DNA of 64,000 nucleotides, taken from positions 62,001 to 126,000 of the forward strand of contig NZ_JACXAD010000016.1 in the NCBI RefSeq assembly GCF_014699115.1, in the 5' to 3' direction. Position numbers and translations under genes: made by a program. Shown piece by piece: positions 28,301 through 36,595 of the stretch (position 1 is the stretch's first letter; each line of letters begins with the position of its first letter). Below the pieces are notes generated by a model. The model was not told the DNA's origin. It saw nothing but the letters and a program-made list of their open reading frames with translations, and did no database searches. The DNA comes from Hymenobacter montanus. Its GTDB lineage: Bacteria; Bacteroidota; Bacteroidia; Cytophagales; Hymenobacteraceae.

Positions 28301-30779
28301 CGGCACCTTCCTCACCAACAACCAGCCCGTGCGCCTGCGCAGCCTGCTGAGCAACCCCCAGCCCGGGGCCATCCCCCCGGCCCGCATCCTGCGGCTGGGC
28401 ACGTCCACCGTCGAAATCACGGTTGGCAACTGGACCATCACCCAGCCGGCTTCCCTTACGTTTGATGCCGGCACGTCCACGATTCTGCTGAGCACCGGTG
28501 CGTTTTTCAATGGCAACGGTTTTACTTACAACAACGTGACGCTGGGCCCTGGCGTGGCACACACGGTGGGCGGCAACAGCACGTTTGGCACGCTGCGTAT
28601 GGGCGGCGTCACGCTGCTCACGGGCAGCAATACCATCACCCAGCAACTGGTACTCGACCCCGGCTCGACGTTCCGGTTCGGGGCCGGCACCACCACCACA
28701 CTAGCAGCCACGGCCAGCGTGCAGGCCAGCGGCACGGGCACGCGCGTTATCACTCTGCAAAGTACTAGTAATGGGCAGGCTTTCAGCTGGAATAAGCCGG
28801 CGGGCGTGGCCCCGGCCGGTACGGTATGCGCCAGCTACATCTACCTGCGCGACAGCCAGGCGGTGGGCGGTGCCTATTTCGAGGCCGGCCAGCAAGCCAA
28901 CAACCAGGGCAATAATTCGGGCTGGAGCTTTGCCGCGCTACCCCAGGCCAGCTACCGCGACCAAGTAGTGTGCCCGCAGATGGGCGCGCACACGCTGCGC
29001 TTCACTTTCTCGGGCTTCGACCGCACCACGCGGACGGCCACCCCGCTGGCGGCGGCGCAGTATCCGCTCACAGTGGTATTGCGCAACCTTACTACCGGTA
29101 CCTCCCAAACCTTAAGCGTGCCCGACCCCACCTTCGACCTACCCATTGCTGGCAGCGCCACCATCACCCGGTTTCAGGTGCTGAGCGTGGCCACGAACCC
29201 CGCTGGGTGCACTCCGTTGCTGAATTCCGGACCGTTTCCCATCGTCATCGACGGGCCGCCGAGTGGCCCGGCGGGACTGTGGACAGGTATCAGCACTTCT
29301 TCCGACTGGCTCGACTGCCAGAACTGGGGTGATGGCCGGGTACCTACCACCCTCACCAACGTCACGATTCCGGCCGGGGCCGCGCCCCGGATTGATGGCC
29401 CCGCCACCGTGGCCAATCTCCAGGTGCTGGCCGGCGGCCAGCTCGACTTGGGCAGCGCGGCTGACCTGGCCATTTCGGGCAACTGGCTGAATGAGGGCTC
29501 GACCACACCCGACCCAGCCAGCCAGGTCACCTTTATGGGCAGCGCCCGCCAGAGCATCACCAACGGCAACTTCGGGCGCTTGGTGGTGAATAACCCAGCG
29601 GGGGTGCTGCTGCAAACCAACGCCAGCAGCACTACCAGCCTCACCCTTACGGCGGGCCGCATCAGCACGGGCGCGTTCCGGTGGTGGCACACCAACCCGG
29701 ACCCGGCCAGCCTGAGCAGCAGCGCCGGCTACGTGGCCGGCACCCTGCGCCGGTCGCTGACCAGCGGCGGCACGGGCACCTATAGCTTCCCGGTGGGTAC
29801 GGCCAACCAGTTGGCCCGAATTGAGCTGCTGAGCATCCAGCTCGCCGGCACCAGCTACCTCGACGCCAGCTTCGGCCCCAAAACCGACTCCGACACCGGC
29901 CTGAACTGCACCGAAACCAACCCCAGCCCCCTGCGCTACCGGGCCATATATCCAGAGGGAATCTGGACGCTGACGCCCGATGCCCAGCCCACCGGCGGCA
30001 CCTACGCCGTGCAGGCCTCCCTGGCCCCGTTCAGTGGCTTGGTCGATAACACCTTCGGCCTGCTGAAGCGCCCCGACAACAGCCTGAGCGCGGCCGACTG
30101 GAATACTGGCGGCGGCACCCTGAGCCCCGCCAACGGCCCCGGCCGCCGCGTGGCCGATGGCTATGCGCTGCGCAGCGGCCTGAGCAGCTTCAGCCAGTTC
30201 GGCCTGGGTCTGGCCGAAGCGTTTATTCCACTGCCCGTCACGCTGGTGTCGTTTCAGGCCGCCCTCAGTGGCTACTCGGCGCGTCTCACCTGGACCGTAG
30301 CCCAACAGCTCGGCTTGAGCCAATACAACGTGGAGCGTAGCCTCGATGGCCGCCGCTTTGAGCGCGTTGGGCAGGTAGCGGCCACCAGCAGCCCGAGCGC
30401 CAGCTACGCATTCACCGATGTGCTGCCGAGCCAACTACTCAACAATCAACGGCTATACTACCGGCTTCAGCTGCTGGAGCTTGGTGCGCCCACGTCCTAC
30501 AGCCCCGTGGTAACCCTGCGCCGCCCGGAGGTCGCCTCGGCTCTACTGGCGTGGCCCACCGTGTTTTCGGCCGAGTTAAACGTGGTGGGTGCCACTGCCG
30601 GCGAAGACTGGCAGCGCCTGGAGCTGACTGACGCGCAGGGCCGGGTAGTATTCACGCAGGTCCTGCTGCCCGGCAGCCACTCCGCTGTGCTCCAGGGCCA
30701 GGGGCTGGCCCCGGGCCTGTACCTGCTGCGCGTGGTCACCGCCACCCAGATTTACCAGCAGCGGGTGGTGCGGGAGTGA
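25377..30779 (+). CDS. Giant T9SS-sorted surface protein with three repeated modules
   Basis: 1800 residues from the ATG at 25377; a TTG start at 25362 is less likely. A signal peptide (LLLLLMTSLSPVAHA) precedes the mature start DYYWVGGTGQWNDLAHWATS. Related modules begin YWVGGAGEWHDARHWATSSG near residue 413 and YWVGNGGRWSDPSHWALSSG near 827, so the repeat is about 413 residues; a degenerate fourth start (GLWTGISTSSDWLDCQNWGD) is near 1300. Between them are Ser/Thr/Gly-rich beta-helix-like stretches. The last 75 residues (LLAWPTVFSAELNVVG ... GLAPGLYLLRV) form a type A T9SS C-terminal sorting domain. Probably an adhesin or biofilm matrix protein; it may be driven by sigma-54 promoter C. Confidence 0.85.
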   Translation: MLPHRCFLCQPATGLFRGLLLLLMTSLSPVAHATDYYWVGGTGQWNDLAHWATSSGGSISPIQTPQSTDNVFFDANSFAASNERVTIDGTVTCLDMNWTGAVHALAAGGTTAGAALVGAGSVEVNGDLHLQSGMGRQDANFTLLATNPGHEVDLQAVPLNGWLKFDSGSGGWLLTSDANLVQYGGTPSLLLNAGSIDFGSVVVSCFGVRSTGSGYRDIQLNHSQFNLLSPSNTWEVSGTNLLFDASASILRVGPTPRNTATEYSFISGALNYNQVEVGAGASATFSVAGSSFDQLIINGNTTLTSSATINGSLTVGAEVVLRAAAGQVLYFSSSATLATGGSCAGLAVLQSSVPGKVAYLNRARGWGSTSLGFAAVQDLRFGGGAGGTALPALTCLDRGNNLGISFGSPTVSDLYWVGGAGEWHDARHWATSSGGSAAANTCLPTLTTNVHFDANSFATTGETVTLDGPNAFCRDLDWTGAPASVFSTAGTASGLRQLHIGGSLTLTPALTLNLGTTDLVLEGYEIGRPAATLATAGRVLTGNVYFRAAGSTYTLLDNLSLVPGPASPNGRIYVEAGTLLTAGRDITAQGFTSGYAATGSVFSTGTAAGGPVSLAPVAVDLSTSTLTLTPASAVSDAGVRATYTWDIAAGTSLAAGASTINIGSNATPNQPAYFLAGLGLRYHNVNFTDPAAGSLPTLVAGGAAASFDVLAFSGSADIAASTTITQQLTLAGGRAYTFNSTTQTLAADAQLVARGGCEGFLTISGASAGARAAFNKPAGGPQPNQSLQFALLRNVAFGGGASWTAAQSLDNGGTTGVVFSSPPTARVLYWVGNGGRWSDPSHWALSSGGPGGNCPPNQLDNANFDAQSFSLASQVVTQDVLFATCRSLSWATVTNRPTFSGSSTNKLSLYGSLAWSAAMNQQLAGETAILSTATITSAGQTFGGALTIDAPGATVTLADALQQPRTAGSGLAFFAGTFLTNNQPVRLRSLLSNPQPGAIPPARILRLGTSTVEITVGNWTITQPASLTFDAGTSTILLSTGAFFNGNGFTYNNVTLGPGVAHTVGGNSTFGTLRMGGVTLLTGSNTITQQLVLDPGSTFRFGAGTTTTLAATASVQASGTGTRVITLQSTSNGQAFSWNKPAGVAPAGTVCASYIYLRDSQAVGGAYFEAGQQANNQGNNSGWSFAALPQASYRDQVVCPQMGAHTLRFTFSGFDRTTRTATPLAAAQYPLTVVLRNLTTGTSQTLSVPDPTFDLPIAGSATITRFQVLSVATNPAGCTPLLNSGPFPIVIDGPPSGPAGLWTGISTSSDWLDCQNWGDGRVPTTLTNVTIPAGAAPRIDGPATVANLQVLAGGQLDLGSAADLAISGNWLNEGSTTPDPASQVTFMGSARQSITNGNFGRLVVNNPAGVLLQTNASSTTSLTLTAGRISTGAFRWWHTNPDPASLSSSAGYVAGTLRRSLTSGGTGTYSFPVGTANQLARIELLSIQLAGTSYLDASFGPKTDSDTGLNCTETNPSPLRYRAIYPEGIWTLTPDAQPTGGTYAVQASLAPFSGLVDNTFGLLKRPDNSLSAADWNTGGGTLSPANGPGRRVADGYALRSGLSSFSQFGLGLAEAFIPLPVTLVSFQAALSGYSARLTWTVAQQLGLSQYNVERSLDGRRFERVGQVAATSSPSASYAFTDVLPSQLLNNQRLYYRLQLLELGAPTSYSPVVTLRRPEVASALLAWPTVFSAELNVVGATAGEDWQRLELTDAQGRVVFTQVLLPGSHSAVLQGQGLAPGLYLLRVVTATQIYQQRVVRE

Positions 30780-30912
30780 GCATTTTAGCAGGGGAATCTG
30801 AGGCCGCGCTGCCTAAAGCGAAGGCATGGAATTTCAAGTAGTGAATGCTAATGCCCTAAGTTGTTGCCTCGTAGACTAATTACCTAATTTTCAATAATTT
30901 ATTTTGTTTATT

Positions 30913-32013
30913 GTGAACTCGTATTCCGGTTTTCACCTGGGCCTGGCCGCGCTTTGGTCCCTCCTGGTTGCCCTGTTTGCGGTGCCCTCCATTGTGCTGG
31001 TCGCGCAACGCAAAAACCTGTTTGACACGCCCAACGCCCGTTCGGTACACCGGGCTCCCACGCCGCGCCTGGGTGGCGTAGCCGTGCTGGCCGGGTTTCT
31101 GTCGGCGCTCACCATCTTTGCGCCGCTCGGCCAGGGAGTGCAGTATTTGCTGGCGGGTTGCCTACTGCTCTTTTTCGTGGGCTTGAAAGACGATTTGGTG
31201 ACGATTTCCGTCGCCAAAAAATTTGTGGGCCAGCTGCTGGCTACCTGCGTGGTCATCCTCCTGGCCGAGGTGCGCATCACCAGCTTTCAGGGCATTCTGG
31301 GCCTGGGAACCCTGCCGGTGGGGGTAAGCTACGGGTTCACCTTCCTGGTCATTGTCGGCATCACCAATGCCATCAACCTGATTGATGGCTTGGATGGGCT
31401 GGCGGGAACGCTCCTCGTGCTTATCAGCAGCAGCATGGGCTATTATTTCTATCGGTACGGCGGGAACACCTTCGGGAGCTATGCCTTCGTGGCAGCCTGC
31501 CTGCTGGGTGGCGTACTAGGCTTCCTGCGCTATAATTTCCACAAAGCCAGCATTTTTATGGGCGACACGGGCTCGTTGGTATGTGGCTTTATCATCTCAG
31601 TGCTGACTATCCAGTTTATTGAGCTGGGAAGCTCCCCGGACCTGCCCATAGGTAGCGCCACGCCGGCCGTGGCCCTGGGAATCCTGTTTGTGCCGCTGTT
31701 CGACACGACGCGCGTATTTCTGGTGCGGATGCTGGCGGGCCGCTCGCCCTTTGCCCCCGACAGGAACCACATCCACCACCGGGTGCTGGCCCTGGGTTTT
31801 TCCCAGGTCAACACGGTGCTGTTGCTGGCGCTGCTTCAGCTGCTGGTAATCCTGTTTGTCATCCATTTCGCCTACCTGGGCAGCCTGTTTCTGATTGGCG
31901 GACTGGTTACCCTGGCAGTGGCGCTCAGCGTCTTCATCGCGGTGTACCAGGGCCCGACGGCCCGGCAGCAGTCGGTCCTGGAGGCCCAGCCCGGTGCCGC
32001 CGTAGCGGCGTGA
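30913..32013 (+). CDS. WecA/TagO-like undecaprenyl-phosphate sugar-1-phosphate transferase
   Basis: About 366 residues from a GTG at 30913; a TTG at 30904 is the alternative. Around ten membrane helices. Family motifs: [20 protein letters not shown] (catalytic Asp pair), [22 protein letters not shown] and the cytoplasmic [13 protein letters not shown] loop. It should start EPS synthesis by moving a GlcNAc-1-P-like sugar phosphate onto undecaprenyl phosphate. Odd point: the final residues (QPGAAVAA) are the antisense reading of a decayed histidine kinase's GGTGLGL motif, so the original C-terminus has been replaced. The catalytic core is untouched. Confidence 0.9.
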   Translation: MNSYSGFHLGLAALWSLLVALFAVPSIVLVAQRKNLFDTPNARSVHRAPTPRLGGVAVLAGFLSALTIFAPLGQGVQYLLAGCLLLFFVGLKDDLVTISVAKKFVGQLLATCVVILLAEVRITSFQGILGLGTLPVGVSYGFTFLVIVGITNAINLIDGLDGLAGTLLVLISSSMGYYFYRYGGNTFGSYAFVAACLLGGVLGFLRYNFHKASIFMGDTGSLVCGFIISVLTIQFIELGSSPDLPIGSATPAVALGILFVPLFDTTRVFLVRMLAGRSPFAPDRNHIHHRVLALGFSQVNTVLLLALLQLLVILFVIHFAYLGSLFLIGGLVTLAVALSVFIAVYQGPTARQQSVLEAQPGAAVAA

Positions 32014-32985
32014 GGCGTCGGCGTTGGCCTGCGTAAAGCGCTCAAAGATGCGCGCCAGGACCTCCGGTTGCATGCCGACGCCGGTGATGCGGAAGCGCAC
32101 GGTGAGGGCGTCGTAGGTTTCGGCCAGTAGGTCGTCCTCCAAGCGCATGGTGCCGTCGGCGGGGAATTTGATGGCGTTGCTCACCAGGTTTATCAGAATC
32201 TGAATCAGGCGGTGGGCATCGGTCTGCACCCAGGGCCAGGGGGCACGACTCGCGCAGTAGCCCGCCCTCAAACACGAGGCCTTTTCCAGAGCCTGCAGCG
32301 CCCGCGACATCGACTCGCGGAGGTTGAAGGATTCCAGGTTCGGCTCCAGCTTGCCAGAGGCGATTTTGGCCCTGTCGAGCACGTCGTTAAGCATAGCCAG
32401 CAGGTGGTGCCCCAAGATGCTGATGCCCAGATACTGTTGCTACCCGGCTGTGGGGCGTTTTGGCCAGCAGGTTGGCCACGCCCAGCACCCCGTTCAGGGG
32501 CCGGGTTCACCGAAAGCACCGTGCTATTCATATCGCAGGTGCCGATCAGGGCTTGGCCGTAGTAGATCAGGCCGCGGTAGTGCTTTTCGCTGCGCTCCAG
32601 GGGGCATTGGACTTTTTTAGCGTCGTGTATATGTCGGTGATCATGTCCAGAGCCTGCCCCGTGCCGTCGGTGCGGTAGAGGCGGCGCTTGGTGGTGTAAA
32701 ATCAGTGCGCCACTCCGTCAGCCAGCGTGAAGAGTTCTTCGCGGGATATTTATTCGCCGGTTTCCAGCACCCGCTGGTCAATGGCCGCGTACGTGGCCAG
32801 CTCGCGGCCCAACTGGCTGTTGGGGTTGATGTTGGCGGAGCCGGGCGGTATGGGCGAAAGCTTCATCAGGCCCGGCATGGCCCGGTTCTGAAAAACCAGC
32901 CTCTTTTCCAGGTCGCGCACGAACACAATGGTCGGAATACTATTGAACACCTGCTGCATGAACTGCGAGGCTGCGGGGCGTAACT
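31966..32985 (-). pseudogene. Decayed PAS-histidine kinase
   Basis: Minus strand, broken into several frames. From the 5' side: a PAS start (QFMQQVFNSIPTIVFVRDLE, then KRLVFQNRAMPGLMKLSP), ending in a stop near 32750; a scrambled middle; then HisKA/HATPase pieces ([40 protein letters not shown]). The H-box itself (SHEIRTP) is missing and the end is cut off inside the antisense of the WecA-like gene. The surviving pieces resemble the intact hybrid kinases at 20680 and 44731, so it is probably a dead paralogue. Confidence 0.8.
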
Positions 32986-32988
32986 GAG

Positions 32989-33651
32989 TTAGCCGATGCA
33001 GGCTTCGAGCAGGCGCTTGAGGTGGGCGCTGGTGGTGCTCAGGCCCGGCAGGGGTAGCGGGGAGCGGTCGGGCTCTGCTCCGGGTGCGGGGGCATAGCCA
33101 AAGTCCATGCTCCACTCCCCAAACCGGCGGGCGGGCCACCAGCCCTCGGTCACGGTTTCAATCCGGTGGTGGCGGGGGTCTTGCTGAATGCGCTCGAAAA
33201 GGGATTTGATAATGTCCTCCTGGCCCTCGATGGCATGCACAAACTGGCCCTCGCTGTAAAGCAGCAGGCCCGTTATCTGGTGCGCCACGTTGTAGCGGCG
33301 GGCCTGTTCGAGCAGCGCCAGCAGTTCCTGGTTGGTTAGGTGGCTGGTAGCGGTGCTTCGGTACAGCACCTGGTACACGGGGGGGGCCGACGGCTCCGCG
33401 CGGTCGGCGGCCCTGGCAGGCGGCGGCTCGGCGCCCGGGGCGGCCACCGGGAAGGTGGAGGCCAGGGCTACTACCCACGCAACGGCCCGCCGCCGCTCGT
33501 CGTCATTTTCAAAAGCAAGGCTGTCTATACTCACAGGTGGGCGATTGCGAAACGCTGGCAGCAGGATGAAAAATAGTTTGAACGCAAGGACCTGTGGAAG
33601 ACGGAGTAGCTTCAACAGGAAGGCGCCGCAATTATTGTCATCTTCCTCCAC
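32989..33651 (-). CDS. BLUF-domain protein with His at the conserved Gln position
   Basis: 220 residues if the first ATG is used; the BLUF fold covers about 91-190. Conserved features: Tyr97 in VYQVLYRSTA and Asn121 in QARRYNVAHQITGLLLY. The next strand reads GQFVHAIEG, where BLUF photoreceptors have Gln in the F-x-Q-x-[LI]-E-G motif; here it is His139. The C-terminal cap has FGEWSMDFG. BLUF domains bind FAD and sense blue light; losing the Gln that rewires hydrogen bonding should alter or abolish the photocycle. The first 90 residues look non-conserved, so the true start is uncertain (a GTG near residue 92 is an option). It may be partly decayed, like its neighbours. Confidence 0.7.
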   Translation of the reverse strand: MEEDDNNCGAFLLKLLRLPQVLAFKLFFILLPAFRNRPPVSIDSLAFENDDERRRAVAWVVALASTFPVAAPGAEPPPARAADRAEPSAPPVYQVLYRSTATSHLTNQELLALLEQARRYNVAHQITGLLLYSEGQFVHAIEGQEDIIKSLFERIQQDPRHHRIETVTEGWWPARRFGEWSMDFGYAPAPGAEPDRSPLPLPGLSTTSAHLKRLLEACIG

Positions 33652-33706
33652 TTATTTCATTGTCCGGCTTCTTCAGGTATCCAAAAATATATTTCAAGCA
33701 CCCAGG

Positions 33707-33843
33707 TCATTTGTTTTTATAGCTTATATCCTCGACCTGGGAACATTCGTGTGCGATGGCGGCCACCACGGTTGCCGGTTCTCCGGCATCCACCAAGCCA
33801 AAGCTTATACTCCACTCGGCAACCTGCTGGCCGAACAGCCCCA
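33707..33843 (-). pseudogene. Possible remnant of a second BLUF gene
   Basis: The minus strand reads LFGQQVAEWSISFGLVDAGE and then PATVVAAIAHECSQVEDISY before a stop. EWSISFG aligns with EWSMDFG in the cap of the neighbouring BLUF protein, which suggests the tail of a duplicated copy whose sensory part is gone. Only about 45 codons remain and the match is short. Confidence 0.35.
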
Positions 33844-33891
33844 TCCGGAAGCAGCCTAACCGGCCAGCAGAGCGAAAAGAGGGGCCAGTCG

Positions 33892-35226
33892 CTACGCAGC
33901 GGCCAGGGCCAGCTCGGGGCGGCGGCGCAGCAGCCACTGTTGCTCGCCCGGCGAGAGGCGGGCGTGGAAGTGCAGGCTGCCCAGAAAAATGAGGAATTGA
34001 TAAAACAGGATGCCGTAGTTGTTCATGCCGAAAATACCGAACTCCGTGAACGAGTTGATGAGCAGCGGCAACAGCAGCCCTAGCCCCAGCAGGCGCAGCT
34101 GCGTGTCGGCCTCGCGCCGGAAAAACCCGTGCATGGTGAACAGCAGCTGGAGTACCGCAATGGTGAAGCCGATGAGCCCCAGGTTCAGCAGCACCTGAAT
34201 GAAGGTGTTGTGGGCCATTTGGGCGGCGTAGGTGTGCACGCTCTGAAAATATTCGCCGTAGCTGATGCGCATGAAACCGTAGCCCAGCAGCGGCTCCTGG
34301 GGCAGCGCCTCGGTCAGTAGCGCGTGCCAGAAGGGCAGGCGGCCCGTGAGGCTGAGCACTTCCTCCAGCCCGCCCTGCTTCACGAGGGCCAGCGGGGCCA
34401 GCACCGGCAGCGCCAGCAGCGCGGCCAGGTTGGCGGCCAGCTTCAGGCGCGGGTTGCTAGCCTGCCGCAGGTGGAAAAACAGCACCAGCACAAACCCCAC
34501 CAGCGACGAGCGCGAGCCCGTGAGCACCAGCGCCAGCAGCACCACTACTACTTTCGCGCTGGTGAACAGTAGCTTGTGGTGGCGCTGGTAGTCGAACATC
34601 AGGCAGGACAGGCCCACCCCGCACAGCATGCCCAGCTCGTTGGGATTCATGAGGTAGCCGCCCAGGCGGGCCTCCTCGCCGCCGTGGGTGAGGCGGTAAA
34701 ACACGTCGGGTGCCACCAGCGCGCCTCCCAGAAAGCCTAGCATCACCAGGAAAGCCGTGTTGCCGAGCACGTGGTAGAACCGCACCGGGTTGCCCGGGAA
34801 AAACTCCTTCAGCAGCAAAAAGCATTTCACGAAATAATAGGCAAACACCAGGCATTCCAGGTCCATCAGCCACTGCAGAAACGAGTAGGCGGGGTTGCGC
34901 GACCACAGCAGCGAGGCCAGCCCCAAGCCCAGGTAGGTGCCATACAGCAGCGGCGCGGGCGTATTGTGCCACCGAAACGAGTCGACGGCCCCGCGCCGCA
35001 GCACCAGCCGGTACGCCCCGAAGGCCGCCGCCGTCATGGCCAGGCGCGTCACCAGCTTCAGGATGCGCGTCACGCCCACGTCCTCGTGCCAGGCAAAAAA
35101 GCCGCTGAGCTTGAGCAGCAGAATGAGGGTAAGGGCCGTGCCCATCAGGCGCACAAACCGGTGGTGCGGGGTGGCTGCCCCCGGGGCGCCGGCCATCGGC
35201 ACGGATGCGGAAACGGAATGAGTCAT
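33892..35226 (-). CDS. O-antigen ligase/polymerase (Wzy-like) membrane protein
   Basis: 444 residues with about eleven hydrophobic helices. The conserved O-antigen-ligase region is visible: VLLALVLTGSRSSLVGFVLV followed by the periplasmic loop LGYGFMRISYGEYFQSVHTY and AAQMAHNTFIQVLLNLGLIG, where the H-N-x-x-[IL]-Q motif is characteristic (PF04932). It should polymerise or ligate EPS repeat units on the periplasmic face. It follows the glycosyltransferase at 35251-36393 by 24 bases, so both are in one operon under promoter D. Polymerase and ligase activities cannot be told apart from sequence alone. Confidence 0.88.
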   Translation of the reverse strand: MTHSVSASVPMAGAPGAATPHHRFVRLMGTALTLILLLKLSGFFAWHEDVGVTRILKLVTRLAMTAAAFGAYRLVLRRGAVDSFRWHNTPAPLLYGTYLGLGLASLLWSRNPAYSFLQWLMDLECLVFAYYFVKCFLLLKEFFPGNPVRFYHVLGNTAFLVMLGFLGGALVAPDVFYRLTHGGEEARLGGYLMNPNELGMLCGVGLSCLMFDYQRHHKLLFTSAKVVVVLLALVLTGSRSSLVGFVLVLFFHLRQASNPRLKLAANLAALLALPVLAPLALVKQGGLEEVLSLTGRLPFWHALLTEALPQEPLLGYGFMRISYGEYFQSVHTYAAQMAHNTFIQVLLNLGLIGFTIAVLQLLFTMHGFFRREADTQLRLLGLGLLLPLLINSFTEFGIFGMNNYGILFYQFLIFLGSLHFHARLSPGEQQWLLRRRPELALAAA

Positions 35227-35250
35227 GACAGGGCGATGGAAAAAAAGGGG

Positions 35251-36393
35251 TTAAGCCGCCAACGCTTGCTGGTACATCTGGTGATAGGCCGGCAGCAGGT
35301 GGGGCCAGTTGAAGGCCGTGCGCACCATGCGCTGGCAGCGTTGGGCCATGGCCTTGGCCGAGGCCGAGGTCGTAGCCAAGGCCCACTGGTCGTAGAGGCG
35401 GTGCAGGGCCTCGGTAAGGAGCTTGGGGCTGGCGGTGGGCAGCACCTCGCCGCAGCCGTACTCGCGCACGTAGCTGCCCAGGTTGGTCGCCTCCGTCACC
35501 ACGCAGGGCACGCCCAGCGCTACGGCCTCCAGCACGGCCGTGGGCAGGCCCTCGTAGTGCGAGGTCAGGGCGAATACCTGTAACTGGCCCAGCAGGGCAA
35601 TTTTCTCGTCGCCGAAGCGGCTGCCCAGCACCTGCACCGAGCCTTCGGGCGCATCGGCGGCCCAGTCTTCCACCAGGGCGCGGTCGGGGCCGTCGCCGAT
35701 TATCCACAGCTCGGCTTCGGGCACGTGGCGGGCAAACTCGGCAAAGCCCTCAATCAGGCAGTCCAGCCCCTTATGATTATCGTCGAGGCGCCCGCAGAAG
35801 CCCACCCGGAAGCGGCCCGGCGCGGCCGGAAACAGGGGCGCCACCGGCCGGGGCGGCTCGAAGCCATAGGGCAGCAGGCTGGTGCGCAGGTTGTGGCTGA
35901 GTTGCCGCACGCCCACCACCTCGCTCGCGCCCAGGCAGTGTACCCGCGCCGAGTGCTGGAGCAGATAGTTCTCAAACAGATACTGGTACACCAGCTTAGT
36001 AAGGCGGCTTTTGCCCAGCGCGGCCGGGCTGTAGCTGCCGTGGGGCGTCAGCACGTAAGGCACGCCCAGCGCTGTGAGCCGCCGCGCCAGCGTGTGGTAC
36101 ACGGGAATGAAGGCCCCGTGCAGGTGTACCACCACGTCGGGGGTTGTGGCGGCCAGCGCGGCCAGAACGGGCCCCAGGGCCCGAGGCAGGGCAAACGGAT
36201 TGCGCCGGGCCTTAAACAGCTGGGTCGGAAACTCGCGCGGTGGGTAGTTCACCGTAACGTCGGCGGTGATGCCCCACACGGCCACGTCGGCCCCGGCCCG
36301 GTGCTGCTGAGTGGCCAGCGCGTGCACCACTTTGTTCACGCCGTTCATGCGCTCGGGATTGGCTTTGCCCAGGATCAAGTGGATAATTTTCAT
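35251..36393 (-). CDS. Family 4 glycosyltransferase (GT-B fold)
   Basis: 380 residues starting MKIIHLILGKANPERMNGVN, an acceptor-domain Gly/Asn-rich loop. Donor domain: FRVGFCGRLDDNHKGLDCLI, LWIIGDGPDRALVEDWA, and SHYEGLPTAVLEAVALGVPC with the GT4 E-x7-E signature. First gene of a minus-strand operon with the ligase. The predicted start of transcription from promoter D (near 36454) leaves a leader of about 60 bases. Sugar specificity unknown. Confidence 0.92.
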   Translation of the reverse strand: MKIIHLILGKANPERMNGVNKVVHALATQQHRAGADVAVWGITADVTVNYPPREFPTQLFKARRNPFALPRALGPVLAALAATTPDVVVHLHGAFIPVYHTLARRLTALGVPYVLTPHGSYSPAALGKSRLTKLVYQYLFENYLLQHSARVHCLGASEVVGVRQLSHNLRTSLLPYGFEPPRPVAPLFPAAPGRFRVGFCGRLDDNHKGLDCLIEGFAEFARHVPEAELWIIGDGPDRALVEDWAADAPEGSVQVLGSRFGDEKIALLGQLQVFALTSHYEGLPTAVLEAVALGVPCVVTEATNLGSYVREYGCGEVLPTASPKLLTEALHRLYDQWALATTSASAKAMAQRCQRMVRTAFNWPHLLPAYHQMYQQALAA

Positions 36394-36464
36394 GGCATTA
36401 GTTAAATGTCTGGCCCGGCCCGGTTCCGGGGCGGCCCGGGTGAAATATCGTTTGGCCGGCCCAA

Positions 36465-36481
36465 GACCAAGGCAGTGCCAA
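36465..36481 (-). promoter_or_regulatory. Sigma-54-type promoter D
   Basis: Minus strand TTGGCACTGCCTTGGTC: a perfect TTGGCAC -24 box; the -12 position ten bases on reads GT rather than GC. It is the weakest -12 of the five. Palindrome D is 62 bases upstream. Confidence 0.55.
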
Positions 36482-36543
36482 ACCCTTTATATTATTTTAG
36501 AATATTGAAATTCAATAGATTAATTTCAAGGCTGCTGAATGCC

Positions 36544-36580
36544 GCTTCAGATTTCAGATTCATCGTCTGAAATCTGGAGC
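36544..36580. promoter_or_regulatory. Palindromic activator site D
   Basis: Arms GCTTCAGATTTCAGA (36544-36558) and TCTGAAATCTGGAGC (36566-36580), one mismatch, spacer TTCATCG. It lies between the flippase stop and the glycosyltransferase start. The 62 bases to promoter D are about 27 % G+C by hand count. Confidence 0.7.
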
Positions 36581-36595
36581 ACCGGCCCGCCGCCC

